Shown piece after piece: positions 47,682-57,016 of a stretch of DNA of 64,000 nucleotides. Position numbers and translations under genes: made by a program. Every line of letters begins with the position of its first letter. Within the stretch, counting starts at the first letter, position 1. The notes below the pieces were generated by a model. That model saw only the letters and a program-made list of their open reading frames with translations, was not told the DNA's origin and searched no databases. The DNA lies in NCBI GenBank assembly GCA_039830045.1, contig CP140044.1, positions 552,220 through 616,219 of the forward strand, in the 5' to 3' direction. Origin of the DNA: Buchnera aphidicola (Floraphis choui). Lineage in GTDB: Bacteria; Pseudomonadota; Gammaproteobacteria; Enterobacterales; Enterobacteriaceae.

Positions 47682-47944
47682 CTTAGAAAAATATATTTTT
47701 GCTTTTTTTTAATTAACATATAATTATATATTTATTTTTTGTATACTAAATTGTACTATGTTAAAATTAAAATTCAATTATAATTTTCTAAAATTATATC
47801 TTTTAATTTTTTTAAAAATATTCTAAAATACTATTCTGATAGAATATCAAAAACTAAAGTTTATCTTATACATTGCATATAACAATATTATTGTTATAAT
47901 CTAATAAAAAAATTCAGTACTTATATAAAAAAGTAAAAACCGCA

Positions 47945-48292
47945 ATGAATGATTACAATTTTCATAAATTAGCTGATAAACTATTTTTTACTATTGAAAA
48001 AAAAATTGATGATTATAATGGAAAATCAGATATTGATTGTGAAATATATCATAATATGATAGAAATAACTTTTGAAAATAAAAGCAAAATAATTATTAAT
48101 CGACAAGAGCCGCTTCAACAAATTTGGTTAGCTACTAAAAAATCAGGATATCATTTTGAATATGTAAAAAAAGAATGGATATGTAATCGAACTAAAAAAG
48201 AGCTATGGACAGTTTTAGAACAATCGTGTTCAGATCAAGCTAACGAAAAAATAATATTTACCGTACCAAGAAACATAACTTATAAAAATTAA
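47945..48292 (+). CDS. cyaY: Iron-sulfur cluster assembly protein CyaY (frataxin)
   Basis: This bacterial frataxin binds iron and modulates IscS. The product is 115 residues (E. coli 106). FHKLADKLFFTIEKKIDDY is the acidic helix 1. ITFENKSKIIINRQEP, then QIWLATKKSGYHF, are the conserved strands. It is divergent from dapF, as in E. coli. The longer C-terminus has no special motif. Confidence 0.96.
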   Translation: MNDYNFHKLADKLFFTIEKKIDDYNGKSDIDCEIYHNMIEITFENKSKIIINRQEPLQQIWLATKKSGYHFEYVKKEWICNRTKKELWTVLEQSCSDQANEKIIFTVPRNITYKN

Positions 48293-48559
48293 TAATAAAT
48301 TATATCTAAAATATATATATTAAATTCTAATATATTATGTATTATGCTATCAAATTCAAGTTAATAATTTAATTTTTAATTCAATTTCTAAAAAATTCAC
48401 ATTATTACCAATATTTCATATTATAAAAAATAAGAAATTACATTAATTTAAATGATCTAGAAAAATAAATTATATCTTATTATATCAATAATATGATCTT
48501 TAAGGATATACTCTAAAAAAATAATATTTTTAAATATTATAAACATTTAAGTTAATATC

Positions 48560-48633
48560 TCGGTGAGAGAGGATTTGAACCTCTGACCTACTGGTCCCAA
48601 ACCAGTTGCGCTACCAAGCTGCGCTACTCACCG
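48560..48633 (-). tRNA. tRNA-Pro (anticodon TGG)
   Basis: This 74-base cloverleaf reads from 48633 to 48560, with acceptor CGGTGAG pairing CTCACCG, anticodon loop TTTGGGA and T arm GAGGTTCAAATCCTC. It matches E. coli proM. CCA is not encoded. Confidence 0.96.
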
Positions 48634-48670
48634 ATAACATATTAAATAATAAAAAATAAAAAAGAACTTA

Positions 48671-48747
48671 TGGGGTGACCAATGGGTCTCGAACCCATGA
48701 CATCTGGAATCACAATCCAGGACTCTACCAACTGAGCTATGGTCACC
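48671..48747 (-). tRNA. tRNA-His (anticodon GTG)
   Basis: This 77-base tRNA carries the extra G at position -1 typical of tRNA-His, anticodon loop TTGTGAT and T arm TGGGTTCGAGACCCA. The 3' end reads CACCCCA, so CCA appears to be encoded, unlike the other tRNAs in this window. It is the middle of the Arg-His-Pro cluster. Confidence 0.96.
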
Positions 48748-48770
48748 ATAATATAAAAATATTTAAATTT

Positions 48771-48844
48771 TGCGTTCGACAGGAATTGAACCTGTGACCT
48801 CTACCTTCGGAGGGTAATGCTCTATCCAACTGAGCTACGAACGC
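48771..48844 (-). tRNA. tRNA-Arg (anticodon CCG)
   Basis: This 74-base cloverleaf starts GCGTTCGTAGC with anticodon loop CTCCGAA and matches E. coli argX. CCA is not encoded. It is the first gene of the argX-hisR-proM cluster; E. coli leuT, which lies between hisR and proM, has been lost. Confidence 0.95.
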
Positions 48845-49144
48845 TTTTATAAAATATAATATTTTCATATTATGAGTATTTTTTTATAATGTCCAGCTTT
48901 TTTTAAGTAATTAATTATTTAAATTATACTAATCGTATTAAATGTAACTTTAACAAAATTAGCTACATTAAATAATGTTAAAAATTTACTATAAGAAACA
49001 TCAATAAAAACAATGTTTTTTATATTAAATTTTTTCAATAAATAATATTAATTATATAAATTATCACTACTTACAAAAATATGATCCAACAATATTAATA
49101 AACAGCATTTAATACTATTATTTAAAATAATAAATACTAAAATA
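48845..49144. other. Intergenic region rho to tRNA cluster
   Basis: It contains the tRNA-cluster promoter listed separately. No terminator for rho and no gene is seen. Confidence 0.5.
48867..48895 (-). promoter_or_regulatory. Promoter of the tRNA-Arg-His-Pro cluster
   Basis: On the minus strand TGGACA (48895-48890) is followed after 17 bases by TAATAT (48872-48867). A start at about 48860 would leave a leader of about 15 bases before tRNA-Arg. Confidence 0.6.
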
Positions 49145-50404
49145 TTAAGAACGTTTCATCATATCAAAGAATTCATTATTAGTTTTAGTCATTGCCAACT
49201 TATTTATTAAAAATTCCATAGCATCAATTTCACCCATAGGGTGAATTATTTTACGTAAAATCCACATTTTCTGAAGTTCATCCGGTTGAGTTAACAACTC
49301 TTCTTTTCTTGTCCCTGACCTATTATAGTCAATAGCAGGAAAAACACGTTTTTCTGCTATTTTTCTTGATAAAGGTAATTCCATATTTCCAGTTCCTTTA
49401 AATTCTTCATAAATTACTTCATCCATTTTCGAACCTGTATCAACTAATGCTGTAGCAATAATAGTTAAACTGCCTCCTTCTTCTACATTACGTGCAGCAC
49501 CAAAAAATCGCTTAGGCCTATGTAATGCATTGGCATCTACTCCACCTGTTAAAACCTTTCCTGACGCTGGTACTACTGTATTATAAGCTCTTGCCAACCG
49601 AGTAATAGAATCTAATAATATAATCACATCTTTTTTATGCTCTACCAATCTTTTTGCTTTTTCAATTACCATTTCTGCAACTTGTACATGTCTAGATGCT
49701 GGTTCATCAAACGTAGAAGCAACTACTTCTCCTTTAACTAATCTACACATTTCAGTTACTTCTTCTGGTCTTTCATCTATAAGCAAGACCATTAATACAC
49801 AATCAGGATGATTATAAGCAATACTCTGCGCTATATTTTGCAAAAGCATTGTTTTTCCAGCTTTAGGAGGAGCAACAATTAAACCTCTTTGCCCTCTACC
49901 AATAGGAGAAGCTAAATCTAATACACGTGCCGTTAAATCTTCAGTAGAACCATTTCCTCGTTCCATTCTTAAACGAGAATTAGCATGCAAAGGAGTTAAA
50001 TTCTCAAATAAAATTTTACTTCTAGCATTTTCAGGTTTATCATAATTCACTTCATTAACTTTTAACAATGCAAAATATCTTTCGCCTTCTTTTGGAGGAC
50101 GAATCTTTCCAGAAATAGTATCACCAGTTCGCAAATTAAATCTTCGAATTTGACTAGGAGAAACATAAATATCATCAGGACCAGCTAAATACGAACTATC
50201 AGACGAACGTAAAAAACCAAATCCATCTTGTAAAATTTCTAATACACCGTCTCCAAATATATCTTCTCCACTTTTTGCATGTTGTTTTAATATAGAAAAA
50301 ATAATATCTTGTTTTCTCATGCGTGCTAAATTTTCCAGTCCTGCATGGTCACCAAGAATAATTAATTCAGAAACTGGTATATTTTTTAATGCAGTAAGAT
50401 TCAT
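49145..50404 (-). CDS. rho: Transcription termination factor Rho
   Basis: This hexameric RNA-dependent ATPase ends transcription at Rho sites. It has 419 residues, exactly the E. coli length. It contains the N-terminal RNA-binding cold-shock-like domain with GDGVLEILQDGFGFLR, the P-loop VAPPKAGKT at about 178-186, LLIDERPEEV, and the Q/R loop region VLTGGVDANAL. Sequence and base composition are unusually conserved. trxA lies upstream in the same direction, as in E. coli. Confidence 0.98.
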   Translation of the reverse strand: MNLTALKNIPVSELIILGDHAGLENLARMRKQDIIFSILKQHAKSGEDIFGDGVLEILQDGFGFLRSSDSSYLAGPDDIYVSPSQIRRFNLRTGDTISGKIRPPKEGERYFALLKVNEVNYDKPENARSKILFENLTPLHANSRLRMERGNGSTEDLTARVLDLASPIGRGQRGLIVAPPKAGKTMLLQNIAQSIAYNHPDCVLMVLLIDERPEEVTEMCRLVKGEVVASTFDEPASRHVQVAEMVIEKAKRLVEHKKDVIILLDSITRLARAYNTVVPASGKVLTGGVDANALHRPKRFFGAARNVEEGGSLTIIATALVDTGSKMDEVIYEEFKGTGNMELPLSRKIAEKRVFPAIDYNRSGTRKEELLTQPDELQKMWILRKIIHPMGEIDAMEFLINKLAMTKTNNEFFDMMKRS

Positions 50405-50601
50405 AATGATAGGTTCTTAGTAAGATCAGAGTCAATCTTGAAATGATATATAAACAAATAAAATAAAATAATTTAAACAAAACCAACTAGTTTTTTCATA
50501 ATATTTAAAAACTAAAAACGTTTAATACTACCACATTGGCAGTATTAAATCTATAAATTTTAAAAAATTTTAATATCTAAGATAAAAACATAATTTTCAA
50601 A

Positions 50602-50931
50602 CTATTTTAAATTAGAATCTAAAAAATCTTTTAATTGAATTTTTGACAATGCGCCGATCTTAGTTGCTATTAATTCTCCTTTTTTGAATAACAATAACGC
50701 AGGAATGCCTCTAATAGAATATTTCGGGGCAATATTAGGATAAGAATCAATATTAATTTTTGCAACAATCAAACGATCACTATATTCTATAGATATTTCC
50801 TCTAAAATAGGCGCTAAAATTTTACATGGATTACACCAATCAGCCCAAAAATCAACTAAAACTATGTGATTTGATTCTAAAACGTTTTTACTAAAATTAT
50901 CATCAGTTAAATTAACTATATTTCTTGTCAT
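50602..50931 (-). CDS. trxA: Thioredoxin 1 with a CNPC active site
   Basis: This general protein disulfide reductase has 109 residues, as in E. coli. The fold landmarks are present (VDFWADWC, then LAPILEEIS, with the cis-proline at RGIPALLLF). The active site reads WCNPCK instead of the near-universal WCGPCK: codons TGT AAT CCA TGT. AAGGG precedes the ATG. The Gly-to-Asn change lies between the redox cysteines and may alter redox potential. Confidence 0.96.
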   Translation of the reverse strand: MTRNIVNLTDDNFSKNVLESNHIVLVDFWADWCNPCKILAPILEEISIEYSDRLIVAKINIDSYPNIAPKYSIRGIPALLLFKKGELIATKIGALSKIQLKDFLDSNLK

Positions 50932-51082
50932 GCTTTACCCTTAATAAGAATAATAATTTTATATATTTATATAATTTTTATTGAAACATTAAAGTTTTAC
51001 AAATACAATATATTTTAATAATTATCTTAATATTTTGCATACTTTATTAATACAAGAAATACTTTTTATCAAAATCACTTAT

Positions 51083-53008
51083 TCATATTTCATTCTTTTT
51101 ATTCCAAAACAAATCACTTTCTGGTAATTCCAATAAAAATCGACTAGGTATAGTACGAATAATCTCTCCATATTGACAACGTGTTTCAGAATAACTAAAA
51201 AATAATTCTTTTCTAGCTCTAGTAATTCCAACATAAGTTAATCGTCGTTCTTCATCTAAATTATTACTAATAGAATTATAATGTGGTAAAATCCCTTCTT
51301 CCATACCTACTATAAACACATAATGAAACTCTAATCCTTTTGAAGCATGTAATGTCATTAACTGAATTTTATCAATATTAACATTTTTATCTTTTAATTC
51401 ATTTTGAAGAATAAATTGAGTAATAATTTCTGATAAAAAACTAGATTCATTATTATTTTTGTATTCACTTACTAATTCAGAAATCCAATCTAATAATGTA
51501 CATATATTTTTTATACATATTTCATAAACTTGTGAATTCTTTAAAACTTTTAGTAACCATATATCATATTGTATACTAGAAATTAAGTTTTTTAATACTT
51601 TTATAGGATCAACAAAAATACTTTTTTTTAAATTCTGTATTAATATTATAAAATTTTGTAATGCATTGAAACTACGAAGCGTTAAACTATGTTTTAAACC
51701 AATATCACTACTAGAAAAAAATAAACTTTTTTTTCTTTTCTTACTCCACTCTTGTAATTTATTTAAAGTTATATTTCCTATTCCTCTAGAAGGTCGATTT
51801 ATTATTTTTAAAAAAGCTATATCATCATTAGGATTAAGAATTAATTTTAAATAAGCTAATATATCTTTTATTTCAACTCGAGAAAAAAAAGAAGAATTGG
51901 TTACAACATGATATGGAATTTTAAAATTTACTAGCACTTTTTCAAAAACCTTTACTTGATAATTATTTCGATATAATATGGCATAATCTTGATATCTAGT
52001 CATATAACAAGATTTATGAATTAATATTTTTCTCGATATTAACTTTGCTTCTTCTTCTTCACTTCTAGCGGACATGATAGTAACGATAGGCCCATAATCT
52101 GAATTAGAAAATAATTCTTTTTTCAAAAAAAGAGGATTGTTTTCTATTAAAACATTGGCAACTCTCAAAATTCTTCCGGACGAACGATAATTATGCTCTA
52201 ATTTTATTATATGCAACTTAGGATAATCTAATTTTAACAATGAAAAATTTCGTAACCTAGCTCCTCTCCAGGAGTAAATAGACTGATTATCATCACCTAC
52301 TAAAGTAAATTTTGCGTTATTTTTACTTAATAATTTTATTAATTCATATTGAATAAAATTAGTATCCTGATATTCATCAACTAACAAATATTGAATTTTT
52401 CTTTCCCACTTCTCTCTTAAAAACTCATTATTTTTTAATAATAATGTAGGAATAAAAATTAAATCATCAAAATCCAACGTATTACACGATCTAAGATACA
52501 ACTCATATAATTCATAATAATAAGCATAATTTTTTTCTAAAATAGATACAGAATTAATTTTTGCATCAGAAACATTTACCAAATTGTTTTTCCAATTAGA
52601 AATTATCATACGAATTTTTTTTAAAAATATTTTATCTTTTTTATGTATAATATTTTTTAACGCAACCATTTGATCCTGTTCATCAAAAATTGAAAAGTTA
52701 GATTGAATATTTAATCGATCTAATTCAGATTTAATAATCTCTAATCCTAATGAATGAAAAGTAGAAATAGTAATTTTTTTTATAATATCTAAAGATAATT
52801 GATTAGAAAGTCTAATTTTCATTTCATTTGCAGCTTTATTTGTAAAGGTAATGGCAAAAATTTCATTCGGATTAAAATTACATTTATTAATTAAATGAAC
52901 AATTTTTTTTATGATTACTTGTGTTTTTCCCGATCCTGCTCCAGCTAATATTAAACAAGGACCTAAGACGTAGCGAACAGCTTTATCTTGATTAGAATTT
53001 AAATCCAT
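51083..53008 (-). CDS. rep: ATP-dependent DNA helicase Rep, shortened C-terminus
   Basis: This UvrD-family 3'-5' helicase clears proteins from DNA ahead of the fork. The product is 641 residues (E. coli 673). Helicase motif I is LAGAGSGKT near residue 23, motif Ia FTNKAANEM, motif II VDEYQDTN, motif III GDDNQSIYSWRGA, motif V LMTLHASKGLEF and motif VI YVGITRARKEL. The protein ends shortly after SRFLLELPESDLFW. It lacks the roughly 30-residue basic tail of E. coli Rep, which binds DnaB. Confidence 0.96.
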   Translation of the reverse strand: MDLNSNQDKAVRYVLGPCLILAGAGSGKTQVIIKKIVHLINKCNFNPNEIFAITFTNKAANEMKIRLSNQLSLDIIKKITISTFHSLGLEIIKSELDRLNIQSNFSIFDEQDQMVALKNIIHKKDKIFLKKIRMIISNWKNNLVNVSDAKINSVSILEKNYAYYYELYELYLRSCNTLDFDDLIFIPTLLLKNNEFLREKWERKIQYLLVDEYQDTNFIQYELIKLLSKNNAKFTLVGDDNQSIYSWRGARLRNFSLLKLDYPKLHIIKLEHNYRSSGRILRVANVLIENNPLFLKKELFSNSDYGPIVTIMSARSEEEEAKLISRKILIHKSCYMTRYQDYAILYRNNYQVKVFEKVLVNFKIPYHVVTNSSFFSRVEIKDILAYLKLILNPNDDIAFLKIINRPSRGIGNITLNKLQEWSKKRKKSLFFSSSDIGLKHSLTLRSFNALQNFIILIQNLKKSIFVDPIKVLKNLISSIQYDIWLLKVLKNSQVYEICIKNICTLLDWISELVSEYKNNNESSFLSEIITQFILQNELKDKNVNIDKIQLMTLHASKGLEFHYVFIVGMEEGILPHYNSISNNLDEERRLTYVGITRARKELFFSYSETRCQYGEIIRTIPSRFLLELPESDLFWNKKNEI

Positions 53009-53101
53009 AAATGTAATTTTATAATATACTATCTAATATAAAAATATAATAACATCATTTTAATATCAAATATTAATTAATTATTGTTAATTTCAGTGAT
53101 A

Positions 53102-54574
53102 TTATCGTATTTTAATAGGTTTCATACCAATCATATATCTTCTTAATTTTTTTCCAACGATTTCTATAGGATGATTTTCAATTTCATCGTTAATCGTGTT
53201 CAAAATCATATTATCTAATTCTACGTCAACAATTTTACTACCAAGATCACCTATCTTCAACTCATTCATAAATTTTTTTAACAATGGTATTGCAGACTGT
53301 GAAAACAAATAGCTACCATATTCAGCAGTATCAGATATTACTAAGTTCATTTCATAAAGTCGTTTTCGAGCAATAGTATTGGCTATTAAAGGTAATTCAT
53401 GCAAAGATTCATAATATGCAGATTCTTCTTTTATTCCTGTTTCAACCATAATTTCAAATGATAATTCAATCCCAGCCTTCAACATCGCAACCATTAACAA
53501 TCCATGGTCAAAATATTCTTGTTCTAATACATTTTGAGTACAAATATTACATTGTTCAAAACTAGTATCTTTTACTTCTGCTCTCCACTTTTTTAATTGT
53601 GTATCATTATTATTCCAATCACATATCATATTTTTAGAAAATTCACCAGAAATAATGTCGTCCATATGTTTTCTAAATAATGGAGATAAAACTATTTTTA
53701 ACTTGTTAGATAAAATACATGCTCTAATTTTTGCAGTATTAGACAATCTATCTAACATTAATGTAATTCCACCATGTTTTAACGATTCAGTAATAACTTC
53801 CCATCCTGACTGAATTAATTTTCCTGAATAACTTGAATTGTGCCCTTGAAATATAAGTTGTTCATAACAAACTAAAGAACACGCTTGTAACATTCCACAC
53901 AAAATAGTTTGTTCACCCATTAAATCTGATTTAACTTCTGCAATAAAAGAAGAATATAAAATACCTGCACGATGACTACCGATTGAAATAGCCCAAAATT
54001 TAGCAATTTTAAGTCCAATATGATTTGGATCATTTTCAGAATGTACAGAAATCAAAGCAGGAACACCAAAACCTCTTACATATTCTTCTCTTACTTCTGT
54101 TCCTGGACACTTCGGAGCAACCATAATTACCGTAATGTCAGAACGTATTAATTGCCCAATTTCAACAATGCTAAAACCATGAGAAAAACCAAGAATAGAA
54201 TTTTTTTTCATAAGTTTTTGTAGTAATTCTACTACTTGTTTATGCTGTTTATCAGGAGTTAAATTTATAACTAAATCTGCCGTTGGAATCATATCTTCAT
54301 ATGTACCAACAAAAAATCCATTTTTAGTAGCATTTATCCATGAATTATTTTTTTTTGAAATAGAACTAGAACGCAATGCATAAGAAATATGCAAGCCTGA
54401 GTCACGCATGTTTAACCCTTGATTTAAACCTTGCGATCCACAACCAACAATAACAATATTTTTTTCTTTTAAAAGATTAAATTCCATAGATAAAGAAGTA
54501 ATATCAATTAATTTGCATGTTTGTAAATTAATTAATTTCTGACGAAAATTAAGTGAATTAAAATAATTTTTCAT
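53102..54574 (-). CDS. ilvC: Ketol-acid reductoisomerase (class II)
   Basis: It performs the second common step of isoleucine and valine synthesis, NADPH-dependent isomerisation and reduction of acetohydroxy acids. The product is 490 residues (E. coli 491), the long class II form with a duplicated knotted domain. Visible are IVGCGSQGLNQGLNMRDSG, NLTPDKQH, APKCPGTEVREEY and the metal-binding EVKSDLMGEQTILCG. It lies 72 bases downstream of ilvD in the same direction; in E. coli the two are in different operons. Confidence 0.98.
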   Translation of the reverse strand: MKNYFNSLNFRQKLINLQTCKLIDITSLSMEFNLLKEKNIVIVGCGSQGLNQGLNMRDSGLHISYALRSSSISKKNNSWINATKNGFFVGTYEDMIPTADLVINLTPDKQHKQVVELLQKLMKKNSILGFSHGFSIVEIGQLIRSDITVIMVAPKCPGTEVREEYVRGFGVPALISVHSENDPNHIGLKIAKFWAISIGSHRAGILYSSFIAEVKSDLMGEQTILCGMLQACSLVCYEQLIFQGHNSSYSGKLIQSGWEVITESLKHGGITLMLDRLSNTAKIRACILSNKLKIVLSPLFRKHMDDIISGEFSKNMICDWNNNDTQLKKWRAEVKDTSFEQCNICTQNVLEQEYFDHGLLMVAMLKAGIELSFEIMVETGIKEESAYYESLHELPLIANTIARKRLYEMNLVISDTAEYGSYLFSQSAIPLLKKFMNELKIGDLGSKIVDVELDNMILNTINDEIENHPIEIVGKKLRRYMIGMKPIKIR

Positions 54575-54646
54575 AAAATTCCATATTTAGTAAAGTTTTT
54601 TATTGCATAAATTAAAAAATAAGTTATATTTAATAAAAATATAGCT

Positions 54647-56488
54647 TTAAAAATTATGTTTTCTAACCGCACCTTGATCAGCACTCGTAGCAAAAAATGA
54701 ATATATTTTTAACGCAGAAGAAATATAACGTTTTCGAAATATAGGAGTATAAGACAATTCTCCTCTTGTATCTTCATGCCTTTTTCTTAACAATAATTCA
54801 TCTTTAGTTATATCTAAATTTATCTTTCGATTAGGAATATCAATATCAATAACATCACCATTTTTAATTAGAGCAATATTACCTTTACTAGCTGCTTCAG
54901 GGGAAATATGTCCTATAGATAAGCCAGATGTACCGCCAGAAAATCGACCATCAGTTATTAAAGCACAATATTTATCTAATCTCATTGACTTTAAATAAGT
55001 AGTAGGATACAACATTTCTTGCATACCAGGGCCACCTTTTGGGCCTTCATAACGAATTACAACTACACTACCTTTTATTATTTTCCCTGATAAAATTGCT
55101 TTTACTGCATCTTCTTGACTTTCAAATACTATTGCATTACCTCTAAATATTAAATTTTTATTGTTTACACCAGCAGTTTTAACAACACAACCATTTTCTG
55201 CAATATTTCCATATAGTACAGCTAACCCTCCATCATCACTAAAAGAAAATTCACAAGACCGAATACATCCTTTTTCACGATCTTTGTCTAATGAATGCCA
55301 TCTATATTCTTGTGTAAATGGTTTTACTGCCCTTTTTCCAAGAGGCCCCGCGCGATACATACTAATTATATCTTTATCTTTTGAAGTTAAAATATTATAT
55401 TTATTTAATGTTTCTTCTAAATTTAATCCAAGTATATTAAATGTATCCTTATTTAGCAAATTCACATAATTCAATTCTGCAAGTAAAGCCATAACTCCGC
55501 CGGCACGATGAAAATCTTCCATATGATATATAGAATTACTCGGAGAAATTTTACATAAATGAGGTATTTTTTTAGATAAATAATCAATATCTAACATTGT
55601 AAAATTAATTTTACCTTCTTGAGCTGCCGCTAATAAATGCAAAATAGTATTCGTTGATCCACCCATAGAAATATCTAAAGACATAGCATTTAAAAAAGCT
55701 TTCCTTGAAGCTATATTTCGAGGTAATACACGTTTATTGTTATTCTTATAATAGTCTTTAGTAATTTCAACTATTACTTTTCCCGAATCAATAAACAATT
55801 GCTTTCTGTCTACATGAGTCGCTAATAATGTTCCATTTCCGGGTAATGATAAACCTAATGCTTCAATAAGACAGTTCATAGAATTTGCAGTAAACAAACC
55901 AGAACAAGATCCACATGTAGGACAAGCAGAATTTTCAATTTTATTTACTAAATCATCGGAAACACTTGGATTCGCACTATATAAAATTGCATCTACTAAA
56001 TCTACCTTTTTTTCCTTTCCTTCTATGATAATCTTACCTGATTCCATAGGACCACCAGAAACAAAAACACATGGAATATTTAAACGTAACGCTGCCATCA
56101 ACATTCCTGGAGTAATTTTATCACAATTTGAAATACAAATCATAGCATCTGCACAATGCGCATTAATCATATATTCTATAGAATCTGATATTAATTCACG
56201 AGATGGAAGAGAATACAACATACCAGAGTGACCCATAGCGATACCATCGTCTATAGCAATAGTATTAAATTCTTTAGCTACTCCTCCTTTTAAATTAATT
56301 TCATTAGCAACAAGTTTTCCTAATTCTCGCAAATGAATGTGACCAGGAACAAATTCAGTAAAAGAATTAACAACAGCAATTATTGGTTTATTAAAATCTA
56401 AATCTGTCATTCCTGTAGCTTTCCACAATGATCTCGCTCCTGCCATATTACGTCCTTGAGTAGTGGTTGAAGAACGATATTTTGGCAT
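54647..56488 (-). CDS. ilvD: Dihydroxy-acid dehydratase
   Basis: This Fe-S enzyme carries out the third step of branched-chain amino-acid synthesis and makes the 2-ketoisovalerate used by LeuA. The product is 613 residues (E. coli 616). Cluster and metal ligands are in ISNCDKITPGM and CPTCGSCSGLFTANSMNC, with DGRFSGGTSGLSIGH near the C-terminus. AAGGA precedes the ATG. An antisense frame at 55161-55469 is a shadow of this conserved gene. Confidence 0.98.
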   Translation of the reverse strand: MPKYRSSTTTQGRNMAGARSLWKATGMTDLDFNKPIIAVVNSFTEFVPGHIHLRELGKLVANEINLKGGVAKEFNTIAIDDGIAMGHSGMLYSLPSRELISDSIEYMINAHCADAMICISNCDKITPGMLMAALRLNIPCVFVSGGPMESGKIIIEGKEKKVDLVDAILYSANPSVSDDLVNKIENSACPTCGSCSGLFTANSMNCLIEALGLSLPGNGTLLATHVDRKQLFIDSGKVIVEITKDYYKNNNKRVLPRNIASRKAFLNAMSLDISMGGSTNTILHLLAAAQEGKINFTMLDIDYLSKKIPHLCKISPSNSIYHMEDFHRAGGVMALLAELNYVNLLNKDTFNILGLNLEETLNKYNILTSKDKDIISMYRAGPLGKRAVKPFTQEYRWHSLDKDREKGCIRSCEFSFSDDGGLAVLYGNIAENGCVVKTAGVNNKNLIFRGNAIVFESQEDAVKAILSGKIIKGSVVVIRYEGPKGGPGMQEMLYPTTYLKSMRLDKYCALITDGRFSGGTSGLSIGHISPEAASKGNIALIKNGDVIDIDIPNRKINLDITKDELLLRKRHEDTRGELSYTPIFRKRYISSALKIYSFFATSADQGAVRKHNF

Positions 56489-56678
56489 AATTTTTCCTTA
56501 AAAAAGTATTTTAAATTTAAAATTATAATTATATATTTTGTTTCGAATTACAAAGAAGAATATACTTGCCAAAAAGAAAGGATATATAAAATAAAAACCT
56601 AAAACTAAAAAATTTAAAAGCTAACTAAACTAAAAAATAAACTTTAATTACTTTTAAAATAATATATTTAAAAATCTT

Positions 56679-56751
56679 CAGGGGTGAAGGGAATTGAACC
56701 CCTAACATTCGGTTTTGGAGACCGATGCTCTACCAATTGAACTACACCCCT
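56679..56751 (-). tRNA. tRNA-Trp (anticodon CCA)
   Basis: This 73-base cloverleaf reads from 56751 to 56679, with acceptor AGGGGTG pairing CACCCCT, anticodon loop CTCCAAA and T arm GGGGTTCAATTCCCT. It matches E. coli trpT. The 3' CCA is not encoded. Confidence 0.96.
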
Positions 56752-57016
56752 AACATTTATTTTTAATATATAATTATAATTAAAACGATTAATTAATTTT
56801 TAGTATACTATTAAATATAATATAAGTCTAGCATCAACTAATTGATAAATTGGTATTTGCAATACTATAAATTTATTAATAATTTATTTATTTATATAAT
56901 TTTTCCAAAACTATTTATAAGACCTTTTTATTATTTTATAAAAAACCTCATAACAAAGTTTAATTTTAGTAATAACCAACAAAGTTATTTAAATTTGTAA
57001 TAAAGAGTAAAATATA

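Noticed and set aside
55161..55469. Plus-strand open frame of 102 residues inside ilvD
   Set aside because: It is antisense to a fully conserved gene, with no ribosome site and no family resemblance; a shadow of ilvD codon usage.
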